Below the pieces are notes generated by a model. It had not been told where the DNA came from. It worked only from the letters and a program-made list of their open reading frames with translations, and did no database searches. Position numbers and translations under genes: made by a program. Positions 35,010 through 47,139 of a stretch of 64,000 nt of DNA are shown here, piece by piece. This stretch comes from Owenia fusiformis (taxonomy: Eukaryota > Annelida > Polychaeta > Sabellida > Oweniidae), in NCBI GenBank assembly GCA_903813345.2, contig CAIIXF020000002.1, positions 15,942,467 through 16,006,466 of the forward strand. Direction: 5' to 3'. Each line of letters begins with the position of its first letter. Within the stretch, counting starts at the first letter, position 1.

Positions 35010-35650
35010 GAGAGGCTCAACTTCGCCACACATACTCTAAGTTTGGGAGAATAAATGATAGATACATCCTCTCTAAGTGTTTAGCTTGAATCTTGTTCTT
35101 GAGAAGTTTCAATGGATTTAACATTATATTACATGCTTTTATGATATCCTGTAAATGGGCTTCAAAATTCAAATGCTCATCTAGAAGGACTCCTATTGTT
35201 TATTGGTTCTGGTTCTATTTATAACCTCATTTCCTAAGTAGAGAGGAGGATATAAGAGATTGCATCTCCTTGAGCCTTTAAAATCATATCTTGACTTTTA
35301 GAAGGTTTAAATTTAAGCTTCCATTTCTGGGACCATTCCCATAAATTATCTAAGTCAGCTTGTAAATGCTGGTTTTGTTCAATGATATTAGCTTTCCTAT
35401 TAAATGGCATAAAGATTGAACTATCATCTGCATAAAGGTAAAGTTGACTATGATTTATGACTTCATGAAGGTCATTTATATATAACAGAAAGCAAAATGG
35501 CCCAATTATGGAGCCCTGAGGCACTGAACTATTTATGAAGTATTCATTTGAGATTGCTGATAATTTTGATTTAGAGTTGGAAGAGTTTTTAGAAGGCATG
35601 CCACATAGAATAAGTGAAAAAGAGTATGCCAGGTCATAGGGATGGCGCTC
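35010..35650 (-). pseudogene. LINE reverse transcriptase palm-domain pseudogene
   Basis: The minus frame 35234-35665 contains SVPQGSIIGPFCFLLYINDL, then the catalytic YADDSSIF, then LDNLWEWSQKWKLKFKPSKS. These are the motif B/C region and following helix of a non-LTR polymerase. Downstream, after a frameshift, homology continues as TIGVLLDEHLNFEAHLQDI and KHLERMYLSFILPNLEYVW up to about 35010. Upstream of VPQGS the frame is no longer LINE-like and runs into a Tc1 transposase relic at about 35652. The element is truncated at both ends and inactive. Clade (CR1, Jockey or L2) cannot be fixed from these motifs. Confidence 0.85.
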
Positions 35651-35651
35651 T

Positions 35652-35975
35652 CTGGCATGAAACAAACTGCCATTGCCAGGACCCTAGGGGTGTGTCAGGA
35701 ACAGTCTCTAAAATTTTGCAGTGGTACCAAAGGCACTAGAATTTACTCCAGGTCACAGCAATAGTAGCTCCAGAGAGAAAAATGTAAGAAAAGACCACCA
35801 CCTACTGCATTTATGGCATCAAAATCGCTTATTAGTCAACCAGTAGTCTACGAGGTGAATGGCTGCCCCACCTCAAAACCTGTGTTCCAGAGCTATAGAC
35901 AACCAGTGATTTCTTTATAACGGATGCGAGGCCACGAGACCTTTAAAGAGACCACAGCTGACTGATCTTAGTAGG
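35652..35975 (+). pseudogene. Decayed Tc1-like transposase N-terminal region
   Basis: Plus-strand translation starting near 35652 gives GMKQTAIARTLGVCQ, matching the helix-turn-helix word IARTLGVSQ of Tc1 transposases. After frameshifts it continues with SKILQWYQRH-like and RKDHHLLHLWHQNRLL segments (compare REDR-L-RLA-RNR). At 35922-35970 it reads RPRDLKRPQLTDLSR (compare RARRP-KRP-LT--HR). The frame is broken by several indels and no catalytic DDE region is present. It abuts the LINE pseudogene on its left and a tandem-repeat element on its right, so it was truncated by both. It is missed by ORF length filters. Confidence 0.7.
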
Positions 35976-35977
35976 AA

Positions 35978-36760
35978 AATCTAGATCTGATTAGTTTTTT
36001 GGCATTCTGGGTAAATGTCAAGGTGGCCATTTTGGATTTTCAGTCCTAAAATCTTGATGGTAAAGTCTTGTCTATGCATTTCCAGATGAACCGTTTGGTA
36101 GATCAATTTCAAATTTTCAGGGATGATTCTTAGTATGAAAAGCTAGATCTGATTAGTTTTTTGGCATTCTGGATGAATGTCAAGGCAAATTTTCAGTCCT
36201 AAAATCTTGACGGTAAAGTCTTGTCTATGCATTTCCAGGTGAACCGTTTGGTAGATCAATTTCATATTTTCAGGGATGATTCTTAGTATGAAAATCTAGT
36301 TCTGATTAGTTTTTTGGCATTCTTGGTAAATGTCAAGGCAGCCATTTTGGATTTTCCGTTCTAAAATCTTGCCAGTAAAGTCTTGTCTACGCGTTTTCAG
36401 GTGAACCATAATTCATTTGGTAGATCAATTTCAAGTTTTCAGGGATGATTCTTTGTATGAAAATCTAGAACTGATTAGTTTTTTGACATTCTGGGTAAAT
36501 GTCAAGGTGGCCATTTTGGATTTTCCATCCTAAAATCTTGTCTGTAAAGTCTTGTTTATGTGTTTTCTGGTTAACTGTTTGGTGGATCAATTTCAAATTT
36601 TCAGGGGTGGTTCTTAGTATGAAAATCTAGAACTAACTAAATGGGCATTCTGGGTGCCCATTTTGGATTTCCCGTCCTCAAATTGTGTCGGTAAAGTCTT
36701 GTCTACTCATTTTCGGGATAACCATTTGATGTGATCACCCATTGGTGGGGAAATTTTGTA
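35978..36760. repeat. About 160-bp tandem repeats of a Helentron-like family
   Basis: Five units start near ctgattagttttttggcatt (about 35988, 36150, 36302, 36473 and a degraded fifth). Each contains gtcaaggtggccattttgga, cctaaaatcttg, gtaaagtcttgtcta and tcaatttcaaattttcaggg. The same unit occurs in the element at 56191-56980. Confidence 0.85.
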
Positions 36761-37166
36761 CACATTTGTGTTCTGGTATTCATCTATGATTTAAGGAATA
36801 CATCTATATACTAGTGCATTTTGATTCAATAATCAATATAGATTTTGTACATATTCATAAATTTTTGCATTTGTATATTTACATCCAAATATTAAGGAAG
36901 AACAGCACACAAGAAGGCTATAGCATTAAATAAAATAAAATTTATGTATAGTAATACACATATAATTATACATTTTAACTCCAAAACAATCATGTAACAA
37001 GTCCTTTGTAACAAGTCCTATGCATCAAGTCACATGGCTGATTTATGCCGTCTGCTACAGAGGTCAATGTGTAAGATATATTGACTGGATATATTGATTG
37101 GATTTAGCATGTCGAATATTGATACAAATTAAATTTTATAGTCTGCATTCACACGATCATTTTTTG
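36761..37166. other. Unannotated stretch
   Basis: AT-rich; flanks the terminal exon-like block at 37167. Confidence 0.4.
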
Positions 37167-37260
37167 TCAATTGAAGTAGTGCATGACAAGATAGTATATA
37201 ATATAGATGCAACAGACATGTAGCACAAATCTTCTCAAGTCCAAGGTTAGAGGAGTGAGC
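37167..37260 (-). CDS. Diverged terminal exon X-prime downstream of the tandem array
   Basis: On the minus strand an excellent acceptor (ttttcctttttattttcag) precedes GCTCACTCC. After one carried-in base the frame reads LTPLTLDLRRFVLHVCCIYI then IYYLVMHYFN and a TGA stop. It aligns with exon X of the array units (shared tagcacaaat, aga-gcaaca/gctgca and aagata/gat words), but it is much more diverged and lacks the internal duplication of X. It therefore looks like the ancestral or functional last exon, the array units being later amplifications. Expression evidence would be required to accept it as coding. The hydrophobic aromatic run could be a membrane segment. Confidence 0.4.
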
Positions 37261-38242
37261 CTGAAAATAAAAAGGAAAACAATCAGCAATGATTTAATAT
37301 TTTCAATTCGTTCTTCAATATGTAATGATTTCATTTTCAATGCTCCATCTTTTATGAGTACTAGTATCTACAATTGCTTTTGATCTAATGAGATATGACT
37401 TTTGTATAAATGAACATGAAATGGACCTTGGTGTTTTGGTACTGGATTGTGATGTTGGTTCTAGATTGAAGGGGTGAGGGAGAAGATTTATATCATCAAC
37501 TCAACTAACTGCTTGGGCAGATGTAACTCTGTAGGAAGAATGGAATAGTGGAGTATATGTATATTCTTTAAGAACACAGACCACATGTGAAAATAATGAA
37601 ACATGGCTTCATGGTACATTTGTACATTAAGTGAAATCAAGGCAGTCATCATTTAGTGTATTTCTTAGAAAAAATGTTTGCCAAACATACATGTGCCAAC
37701 AATGGGATTAGAATCCCAACAATTGAAAAATGTGTCGTTGTGGAATAACTGTACTGAACCAGAGAGCAAAATCATCAAATGATAGAACTGATTATGTGTT
37801 ACAGTACCTTTAACAAGATGGTATGTAGATATAAATGCTGCAGATAGGTAGCACAAATTGTAGATTCTCTGTGGCTTTCCTTTTGTGTTTCTTTTTGTTC
37901 TCTCCAAGGCAAGAGGTATGTAGATACAAATGCTGCAGATAGGTAGCACAAATTGTAGATTCTCTGTGGTTTTCCCTTTGTGGTTCTTTTTGTTCTCTCC
38001 AAGGCAAGAACACTGCACCTGAAAGTACATTTAAGGAAAAGATCAGCGATGGTTCAATTAAAAAGAAAGAAAACCCCGAAACTAAGCCCAGAATTTTAAC
38101 ATGAAAACCCAAAGAAAAGACCCTTCAATCTACAACTGTAGCTAAAATGAACACTAGACTTCAGACCTTCAAAATTTAGATCTGGAGTAGTACTTGAAGT
38201 CAACTTTAAAATTGAATCATTACTGAGTAAGTATTGGTCAAC

Positions 38243-38314
38243 AAAATACAATACAAAACAATACAAAACTATACAATACAATACAATACAATACAATACA
38301 ATACAATACAATAC
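38243..38314. repeat. AATAC pentanucleotide microsatellite (one per array unit)
   Basis: (acaat)n tracts recur at about 40574-40622, 42888-42967, 45247-45326 and 47592-47674 with different lengths. On the minus strand they produce spurious YCIVL repeats. Confidence 0.9.
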
Positions 38315-38335
38315 TAAGCACTAGATCCATGATCT

Positions 38336-38575
38336 TGGTTGTCTGGTTCGTTTGTTGTCTGGTTCGTTGGTTGTTTGGTTCGTAGGATGGAGTGTTGGTT
38401 AGTTGGTTGATTAATGAGTTAGTTGGTTGGTTAGTTTTAACCTATTGGGTGGTCTGGTGGTTGTCTGGTTGGTTAGTTTGTTGGTTAGTAAGTAAGTTGG
38501 TTAATAGATTAAGCCTATTGGGTCATTGGTTGGTCGGTTGGATGTCCAGTTGGTTGGTTGGTTGTCTGGTTGTTC
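38336..38575. repeat. GGTT-rich cryptic simple repeat (one per array unit)
   Basis: Degenerate ttggttggttagttggttga sequence over about 240 bp, repeated at about 40650-40885, 42990-43240, 45355-45590 and 47700-47950. It is the source of Trp/Leu/Val-rich spurious open frames on the plus strand. Confidence 0.85.
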
Positions 38576-38591
38576 ATACCCTCCCCCTTAA

Positions 38592-38925
38592 GAAAAACTG
38601 GAATAGTACTGGGAGCAGCCCCCTGCTAATGGGATGCAACTGATTGCAAGGGATAAAACTGGTCAAAATGCGACATCTACGGTAAGTCCTGGAAAATCCA
38701 CCTGATCTCCTCGTTGAGAAAAATGTGATTTCACCAGGACCGTATTCTCGCAGGAAAACTGGAATAGTACTGGGAGTAGCCGTCTGCTAATGGGATGCAA
38801 CTGATTGCAAGAGATAAAACTGGTCAAAATGCGACATCTACGGTAAGTCCTGGAAACTCAACCTAGTCCCCTCGTGGAGAAAATTGTGATTTCAAAAGGA
38901 CCGTCTTTTCACAGGGACTTCACCA
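38592..38925. repeat. Internal duplication of about 160 bp within every array unit
   Basis: aactggaatagtactgggag, gatgcaactgattgcaag and aatgcgacatctacggtaag occur twice in each 2.3 kb unit. The doubling therefore predates amplification of the array. It falls in the inferred intron between exons B and X. Confidence 0.9.
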
Positions 38926-40127
38926 TCTGTGCTACAAATAGATAAAAACATGTTGTAGTAGTTGTTATTTTACATAAAACTTTAAATAAAACTTTACATT
39001 ATACTTTAGACTACTTAAATCTACACAACTAAAAATTTACAGAATATTACACAAGTTAAAATTTATTTCTCCCAATTTGATATAAACCAGTAGACTTCCA
39101 TATTTCTGATTTTGAAACATGAACTCCATCCCCCCAGAAACCCAACCACCCCCCTCCCACTTTACCTTAGAGTCAAGTTCCTCCACCAAAAATATGGGCT
39201 GGCCAACAAAAGTCCTCCAGTAAATATCAAAATTGGAGGCAAAACCAGGAAGGAATACTTAACTTAGGTAGCAGGAACGTCGGTTGTAGTCCTAGTTGGC
39301 ACGCAGCTGTTGTCTCCGTTGTGTCGTTGGTCATCGGGCTCCTCATCTCCAAGCTGAAAGTGAACCTGAAAACAGAGGAACTGAACAGATTTAATAACTG
39401 AATAAAAAGAAATGTACTTACTTTGGTGCTTTGGTGATGACAGGAACACGAACACCTCTCGCCCATGTTACTGTTTACGTGGACTGGACCTGATGGCTCA
39501 AAGTTGTCGAAAGACTGATCAAGCTGTCGCCCTAACTTGGTGTGTTCGGTGCATCTCTCTCATAGTTGTACCTGAAAGATACAAGAAAATGAAAAATACA
39601 AGGATGCAACTTGGTCGAGTCACTTCCAATACAAGCGGAGAAGGGAATGCCAAGACATTCCTTTCATTGACTCTAGTAAATCTGTCATCGCCTTGTACCC
39701 CTCCTGGCTCAAGATTTATATCATCAAGTCAACTAACTGCATAAGCAGATGTAACTCTGTAGGAAGAATGGAATAGTGGAGTATATGTATATTCTTTAAG
39801 AATAAATTTAAATGTGTTGTTTAGTTTTTCAAAGAAGTTGCCATCTTGACTTGGCCCATGCCCAATGTGAAGTAGGAATGATTCAGGCAACTATCACAGA
39901 CCACATGTGAAAATAATGAAACATGGCTTCATGGTACATTTGTACATTAAGTGAAATCAAGGCAGTCATCATTTAGTGCATTTCTTTGAAAAAATGTTTG
40001 CCGAACATACATGTGCCAACAATGGGATTAGAATCCCAACAATTGAAAAATGTGTCGTTGTGGAATAACCGTACTGAACCAGAGAGCAAAATCATCAAAT
40101 GATAGAACTGATTATGCGTTACAGTAC

Positions 40128-41882
40128 CTTTAACAAGATGGTATGTAGATATAAATGCTGCAGATAGATAGCACAAATTGTAGATTCTCTGTGGTTTTCC
40201 TTTTGTGTTTCATTTTGTTCTCTCCAAGGCAAGAGGTATGTAGATACAAATGCTGCAGATAGGTAGCACAAATTGTAGATTCTCTGTGGTTTTCCCTTTG
40301 TGGTTCTTTTTGTTCTCTCCAAGGCAAGAAGACTGCACCTGAAAGTACATTTAAGGAAAAGATCAGCGATGGTTCAATTAAAAAGAGAGAAAACCCCGAA
40401 ACTAAGCCCACAATTTTAACATGAAAACCCAAAAGAAAAGACCCTTCAATCTACAACTGTAGCAAAAATGAACACAAGACTTCAGCCCTTCAAAATTTAG
40501 ATCTGGAGTAGTACTTGAAGTCAACTTTAAAATTGAATCATTACTGAGTAAGTATTGGTCAATGGAATAACATTCAATATAAAACAAAACAATACAATAC
40601 AAAACTATACAATACAATACAGTACTAAGCACTAGATCCATGATCTTGGTCGTCTGGTTCGTTTGTTGTCTGGTTCGTTGGTTGTTTGGTTCGTAGGATG
40701 GAGTGTTGGTTAGTTGGTTGATTAATTAGTTAGTTGGTTGGTTAGTTTTAACCTATTGGGTGGTCTGGTGGTTGTCTGGTTGGTTAGTTTGTTGGTTAGT
40801 AAGTAAGTTGGTTAATAGATTAAGCCTATTGGGTCATTGGTTGGTGGGTTGGATGTCCAGTTGGTTGGTTGGTTGTCTGGTTGTTCATACCCTCCCCCCT
40901 AAGAAAAACTGAAATAGTACTGGGAGCAGCCCCCTGCTAATGGGATGCAACTGATTGCAAGGGATAAAACTGGTCAAAATGCGACATCTACGGTAAGTCC
41001 TGGAAAATCAACCTGATCTCCTCGTTGAGAAAAATGTGATTTCACCAGGACCGTATTCTCGCAGGAAAACTGGAATAGTACTGGGAGTAGCCGCCTGCTA
41101 ATGGGATGCAACTGATTGCAAGAGATAAAACTGATCAAAATGCGACATCTACGGTAAGTCCTGGAAACTCGACCTAGTCCCCTCGTGGAGAAAATTGTGA
41201 TTTCAAAAGGACCGTCTTTTCACAGGGACTTCACCATCTGTGCTACAAATAGATAAAAACATGTTGTAGTAGTTGTTATTTTACATAAAACTTTAAATAA
41301 AACTTTACATTATACTTTAGACTACTTAAATCTACACAACTAAAAATTTACAGAATATTACACAAGTTAAAATTTATTTCTCCCAATTTGATATAAACCA
41401 GTAGACTTCCATATTTCTGATTTTGAAACATGAACTCCATCCCCCCAGAAACCCAACCACCCCCCTCCCACTTTACCTTAGAGTCAATTTCCTCCACCAA
41501 AAATATGGGCTGGCCAACAAAAGTCCTCCAGTAAATATCAAAATTGGAGGCAAAACCAGGAAGGAATACTTAACTTAGGTAGCAGGAACGTCGGTTGCAG
41601 TCCTAGTTGGCACACAGCTGTTGTCTCCGTTGTGTCGTTGGTCATCAGGCTCCTCATCTCCAAGCTGAAAGTGAACCTGAAAACAGAGGAACTGAACAGA
41701 TTTAATATCTGAATAAAAAGAAATGTACTTACTTTGGTGCTTTGGTGATGACAGGAACACGAACACCTCTCGCCAATGTTACTGTTTACGTGGACTGGAC
41801 CTGATGGCTCAAAGTTGTCGAAAGACTGATCAAGCTGTCGCCCTAACTTTGTGTGTTCGCTGCATCTCTCTCATAGTTGTAC
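40128..41882 (-). pseudogene. Array unit 2: exons A (41733-41882), B (41477-41676), X (40128-40338)
   Basis: Same organisation as unit 1 with intact splice sites and exon lengths (150, 200 and 211 nt). The stop before the membrane segment is present. Exon B differs by Thr to Ala near its TRTTTD motif. The unit-specific AATAC tract is short. Confidence 0.4.
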
Positions 41883-42437
41883 CTGAAAGATACAAGATAA
41901 GAAAATGAAAAATACAAGGATGCAACTTGGTCGAGTCACTTCCAATACAAGCGGAGGAGGGAATGCCAAGACATTCCTTTCATTGACTCTAGTAAATCTG
42001 TCATCGCCTTGTACCCCTCCTGGCTCAAGATTTATATCATCAAGTCAACTAACTGCATAAGCAGATGTAACTCTGTAGGAAGAATGGAATAGTGGAGTAT
42101 ATGTATATTCTTTAAGAATAGATTGAAATGTGTTGTTTAGTTTTTCAAAGAAGTTGCCATCTTGACTTGGCCCAATGTGAAGTAGGAATGATTCAGGCAA
42201 CTATCACAGACCACATGTGAAAATAATGAAACATGGCTTCATGGTACATTTGTACATTAAGTGAAATCAAGGCAGTCATCATTTAGTGCATTTCTTTGAA
42301 AAAATGTTTGCCGAACATACATGTGCCAACAATGGGATTAGAATCCCAACAATTGAAAAATGTGTCGTTGTGGAATAACCGTACTGAACCAGAGAGCAAA
42401 ATCATCAAATGATAGAACTGATTATGCGTTACAGTAC

Positions 42438-44238
42438 CTTTAACAAGATGGTATGTAGATATAAATGCTGCAGATAGATAGCACAAATTGTAGATTCTCT
42501 GTGGTTTTCCTTTGTGTTTCATTTTGTTCTCTCCAAGGCATGAGGTATGTAGATACAAATGCTGCAGATAGGTAGCACAAATTGTAGATTCTCTGTGGTT
42601 TTCCCTTTGTGGTTCTTTTTGTCTCTCCAAGGCAAGAAGACTGCACCTGAAAGTACATTTAAGGAAAAGATCAGCGATGGTTCAATTAAAAAGAGAGAAA
42701 ACCCCGAAACTAAGCCCACAATTTTAACATGAAAACCCAAAAGAAAAGACCCTTCAATCTACAACTGTAGCAAAAATGAACACAAGACTTCAGCCCTTCA
42801 AAATTTAGATCTGGAGTAGTACTTGAAGTCAACTTTAAAATTGAATCATTACTGAGTAAGTATTGGTCAATGGAATAACATTCAATATAAAACAAAACAA
42901 TACAATACAAAACAATACAAAACTATACAATACAATACAATACAATACAATACAGTACAATACAGTACTAAGCACTAGATCCATGATCTTGGTCGTCTGG
43001 TTCGTTTGTTGTCTGGTTCGTTGGTTGTTTGGTTCGTAGGATGGAGTGTTGGTTAGTTGGTTGATTAATTAGTTAGTTGGTTGGTTAGTTTTAACCTATT
43101 GGGTGGTCTGGTGGTTGTCTGGTTGGTTAGTTTGTTGGTTAGTTTGTTGGTTAGTAAGTAAGTTGGTTAATAGATTAAGCCTATTGGGTCATTGGTTGGT
43201 TGGTTGGATGTCCAGTTGGCTGGTTGGTTGTCTGGTTGTTCATACCCTCCCCCCTAAGAAAAACTGGAATAGTACTGGGAGCAGCCCCCTGCTAATGGGA
43301 TGCAACTGATTGCAAGGGATAAAACTGGTCAAAATGCGACATCTACGGTAAGTCCTGGAAAATCAACCTGATCTCCTCGTTGAGAAAAATGTGATTTCAC
43401 CAGGACGTAATGTTGTCGCAGGAAAACTGGAATAGTACTGGGAGTAGCCGCCTGCTAATGGGATGCAACTGATTGCAAGAGATAAAACTGGTCAAAATGC
43501 GACATCTACGGTAAGTCCTGGAAACTCGACCTAGTCCCCTCGTGGAGAAAATTGTGATTTCAAAAGGACCGTCTTTTCACAGGGACTTCACCATCTGTGC
43601 TACAAATAGATAAAAACATGTTGTAGTAGTTGTTATTTTACATAAAACTTTAAATAAAATTTTACATTATACTTTAGACTACTTAAATCTACACAACTAA
43701 AAATTTACAGAATATTACACAAGTTAAAATTTATTTCTCCCAATTTGATATAAACCAGTAGACTTCCATATTTCTGATTTTGAAACATGAACTCCATCCC
43801 CCCAGAAACCCAACCACCCCCTCCCACTTTACCTTAGAGTCAAGTTCCTCCACCAAAAATATGGGCTGGCCAACAAAAGTCCTCCAGTAAATATCAAAAT
43901 TGGAGGCAAAACCAGGAAGGAATACTTAACTGAGGTAGCAGGAACGTCGGTTGTAGTCCTAGTTGGCACGCAGCTATTGTCTCCGTTGTGTCGTTGGTCA
44001 TCGGGCTCCTCATCTCCAAGCTGAAAGTGAACCTGAAAACAGAGGAACTGAACAGATTTAATAACTGAATAAAAAGAAATGTACTTACTTTGGTGCTTTG
44101 GTGATGACAGGAACACGAACACCTCTCGCCAATGTTACTGTTTACGTGGACTGGACCTGATGGCTCAAAGTTGTCGAAAGACTGATCAAGCTGTCGCCCT
44201 AACTTTGTGTGTTCGCTGCATCTCTCTCATAGTTCTAC
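42438..44238 (-). CDS. Array unit 3: exons A (44089-44238), B (43833-44032), X (42438-42646); transmembrane-competent copy
   Basis: Exon A reads ERCSEHTKLGRQLDQSFDNF then EPSGPVHVNSNIGERCSCSC then HHQSTK. Exon B continues in phase 0 as VHFQLGDEEPDDQRHNGDNS, CVPTRTTTDVPATS, then the hydrophobic VKYSFLVLPPILIFTGGLLL and ASPYFWWRNLT. This unit alone has TCA (Ser) at 43931-43933 where the others have TAA. The order Cys-rich ectodomain, acidic and Thr-rich stalk, membrane segment, basic stop-transfer suggests a type I membrane protein. Exon X then adds a Lys/Arg-rich tail in the compatible phase (ending CYLSAAFISTYHLVK) before a weak gtactg donor, or reads on to a stop. An in-frame TGA four codons into exon A means a downstream acceptor or decay must be assumed. 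Function unknown; no known domain recognised. Confidence 0.42.
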
Positions 44239-44793
44239 CTGAAAGATACAAGATAAGAAAATGAAAAATACAAGGATGCAACTTGGTCGAGTCACTTCCA
44301 ATACAAGCGGAGGAGGGAATGCCAAGACATTCCTTTCATTGACTCTAGTAAATCTGTCATCGCCTTGTACCCCTCCTGGCTCAAGATTTATATTATCAAG
44401 TCAACTAACTGCATAAGCAGATGTAACTCTGTAGGAAGAATGGAATAGTGGAGTATATGTATATTCTTTAAGAATAGATTGAAATGTGTTGTTTAGTTTT
44501 TCAAAGAAGTTGCCATCTTGACTTGGCCCAATGTGAAGTAGGAATGATTCAGGCAACTATCACAGACCACATGTGAAAATAATGAAACATGGCTTCATGG
44601 TACATTTGTACATTAAGTGAAATCAAGGCAGTCATCATTTAGTGCATTTCTTTGAAAAAATGTTTGCCGAACATACATGTGCCAACAATGGGATTAGAAT
44701 CCCAACAATTGAAAAATGTGTCGTTGTGGAATAACCGTACTGAACCAGAGAGCAAAATCATCAAATGATAGAACTGATTATGCGTTACAGTAC

Positions 44794-46584
44794 CTTTAAC
44801 AAGATGGTATGTAGATATAAATGCTGCAGATAGATAGCACAAATTGTAGATTCTCTGTGGTTTTCCTTTGTGTTTCATTTTGTTCTCTCCAAGGCATGAG
44901 GTATGTAGATACAAATGCTGCAGATAGGTAGCACAAATTGTAGATTCTCTGTGGTTTTCCCTTTGTGGTTCTTTTTGTCTCTCCAAGGCAAGAAGACTGC
45001 ACCTGAAAGTACATTTAAGGAAAAGATCAGCGATGGTTCAATTAAAAAGAGAGAAAACCCCGAAACTAAGCCCACAATTTTAACATGAAAACCCAAAAGA
45101 AAAGACCCTTCAATCTACAACTGTAGCAAAAATGAACACAAGACTTCAGCCCTTCAAAATTTAGATCTGGAGTAGTACTTGAAGTCAACTTTAAAATTGA
45201 ATCATTACTGAGTAAGTATTGGTCAATGGAATAACATTCAATATAAAACAAAACAATACAATACAAAACAATACAAAACTATACAATACAATACAATACA
45301 ATACAATACAATACAATACAATACAGTACTAAGCACTAGATCCATGATCTTGGTCGTCTGGTTCGTTTGTTGTCTGGTTCGTTGGTTGTTTGGTTCGTAG
45401 GATGGAGTGTTGGTTAGTTGGTTGATTAATTAGTTAGTTGGTTGGTTAGTTTTAACCTATTGGGTGGTCTGGTGGTTGTCTGGTTGGTTAGTTTGTTGGT
45501 TAGTAAGTAAGTTGGTTAATAGATTAAGCCTATTGGGTCATTGGTTGGTTGGTTGGATGTCCAGTTGGCTGGTTGGTTGTCTGGTTGTTCATACCCTCCC
45601 CCCTAAGAAAAACTGGAGTAGTACTGGGAGCAGCCCCCTGCTAATGGGATGCAACTGATTGCAAGGGATAAAACTGGTCAAAATGCGACATCTACGGTAA
45701 GTCCTGGAAAATCAACCTGATCTCCTCGTTGAGAAAAATGTGATTTCACCAGGAAGTATTGTCGCAGGAAAACTGGAATAGTACTGGGAGTAGCCGCCTG
45801 CTAATGGGATGCAACTGATTGCAAGAGATAAAACTGGTCAAAATGCGACATCTACGGTAAGTCCTGGAAACTCGACCTAGTCCCCTCGTGGAGAAAATTG
45901 TGATTTCAAAAGGACCGTCTTTTCACAGGGACTTCACCATCTGTGCTACAAATAGATAAAAACATGTTGTAGTAGTTGTTATTTTACATAAAACTTTAAA
46001 TAAAATTTTACATTATACTTTAGACTACTTAAATCTACACAACTAAAAATTTACAGAATATTACACAAGTTAAAATTTATTTCTCCCAATTTGATATAAA
46101 CCAGTAGACTTCCATATTTCTGATTTTGAAACATGAACTCCATCCCCCCAGAAACCCAACCACCCCCTCCCACTTTACCTTAGAGTCAAGTTCCTCCACC
46201 AAAAATATGGGCTGGCCAACAAAAGTCCTCCAGTAAATATCAAAATTGGAGGCAAAACCAGGAAGGAATACTTAACTTAGGTAGCAGGAACGTCGGTTGT
46301 AGTCCTAGTTGGCACGCAGCTATTGTCTCCGTTGTGTCGTTGGTCATCGGGCTCCTCATCTCCAAGCTGAAAGTGAACCTGAAAACAGAGGAACTGAACA
46401 GATTTAATAACTGAATAAAAAGAAATGTACTTACTTTGGTGCTTTGGTGATGACAGGAACACGAACACCTCTCGCCAATGTTACTGTTTACGTGGACTGG
46501 ACCTGATGGCTCAAAGTTGTCGAAAGACTGATCAAGCTGTCGCCCTAACTTTGTGTGTTCGCTGCATCTCTCTCATAGTTGTAC
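44794..46584 (-). pseudogene. Array unit 4: exons A (46435-46584), B (46179-46378), X (44794-45002)
   Basis: Exons are identical in length to unit 3 and nearly identical in sequence. TAA replaces TCA before the membrane segment. Exon X is identical to that of units 3 and 5 over its 115-codon open frame, showing very recent duplication or conversion. Confidence 0.4.
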
Positions 46585-47139
46585 CTGAAAGATACAAGAT
46601 AAGAAAATGAAAAATACAAGGATGCAACTTGGTCGAGTCACTTCCAATACAAGCGGAGGAGGGAATGCCAAGACATTCCTTTCATTGACTCTAGTAAATC
46701 TGTCATCGCCTTGTACCCCTCCTGGCTCAAGATTTATATTATCAAGTCAACTAACTGCATAAGCAGATGTAACTCTGTAGGAAGAATGGAATAGTGGAGT
46801 ATATGTATATTCTTTAAGAATAGATTGAAATGTGTTGTTTAGTTTTTCAAAGAAGTTGCCATCTTGACTTGGCCCAATGTGAAGTAGGAATGATTCAGGC
46901 AACTATCACAGACCACATGTGAAAATAATGAAACATGGCTTCATGGTACATTTGTACATTAAGTGAAATCAAGGCAGTCATCATTTAGTGCATTTCTTTG
47001 AAAAAATGTTTGCCGAACATACATGTGCCAACAATGGGATTAGAATCCCAACAATTGAAAAATGTGTCGTTGTGGAATAACCGTACTGAACCAGAGAGCA
47101 AAATCATCAAATGATAGAACTGATTATGCGTTACAGTAC

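Larger units (their letters stand above)
37808..39571 (-). pseudogene. Array unit 1: exons A (39422-39571), B (39166-39365), X (37808-38018)
   Basis: Exon A follows a tatctttcag-type acceptor and ends ACCAAA before gtaagtac. Its frame ends VHVNSNMGERCSCSCHHQST. Exon B follows ctctgttttcag, is 200 nt, and ends CTCTAAG before gtaaag. A-B joins in phase 0 and B-X in phase 2. A TGA lies four codons into A, and exon B has TAA at 39264-39266 just before the hydrophobic segment. Exon X contains an internal duplication of about 94 bp. Amino-acid differences from unit 3 are few (Ile/Met, Ser/Thr). Confidence 0.4.

Noticed and set aside
38096-38311. Open frames rich in YCIVL repeats (also in the other array units)
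   Set aside because: Direct translation of the AATAC microsatellite; length varies with the repeat and there is no protein-like remainder.
38392-38643. Plus-strand frames with WLVGWLV-type sequence in each array unit
   Set aside because: Arise from the GGTT-rich cryptic simple repeat. The hydrophobic look is a composition effect.
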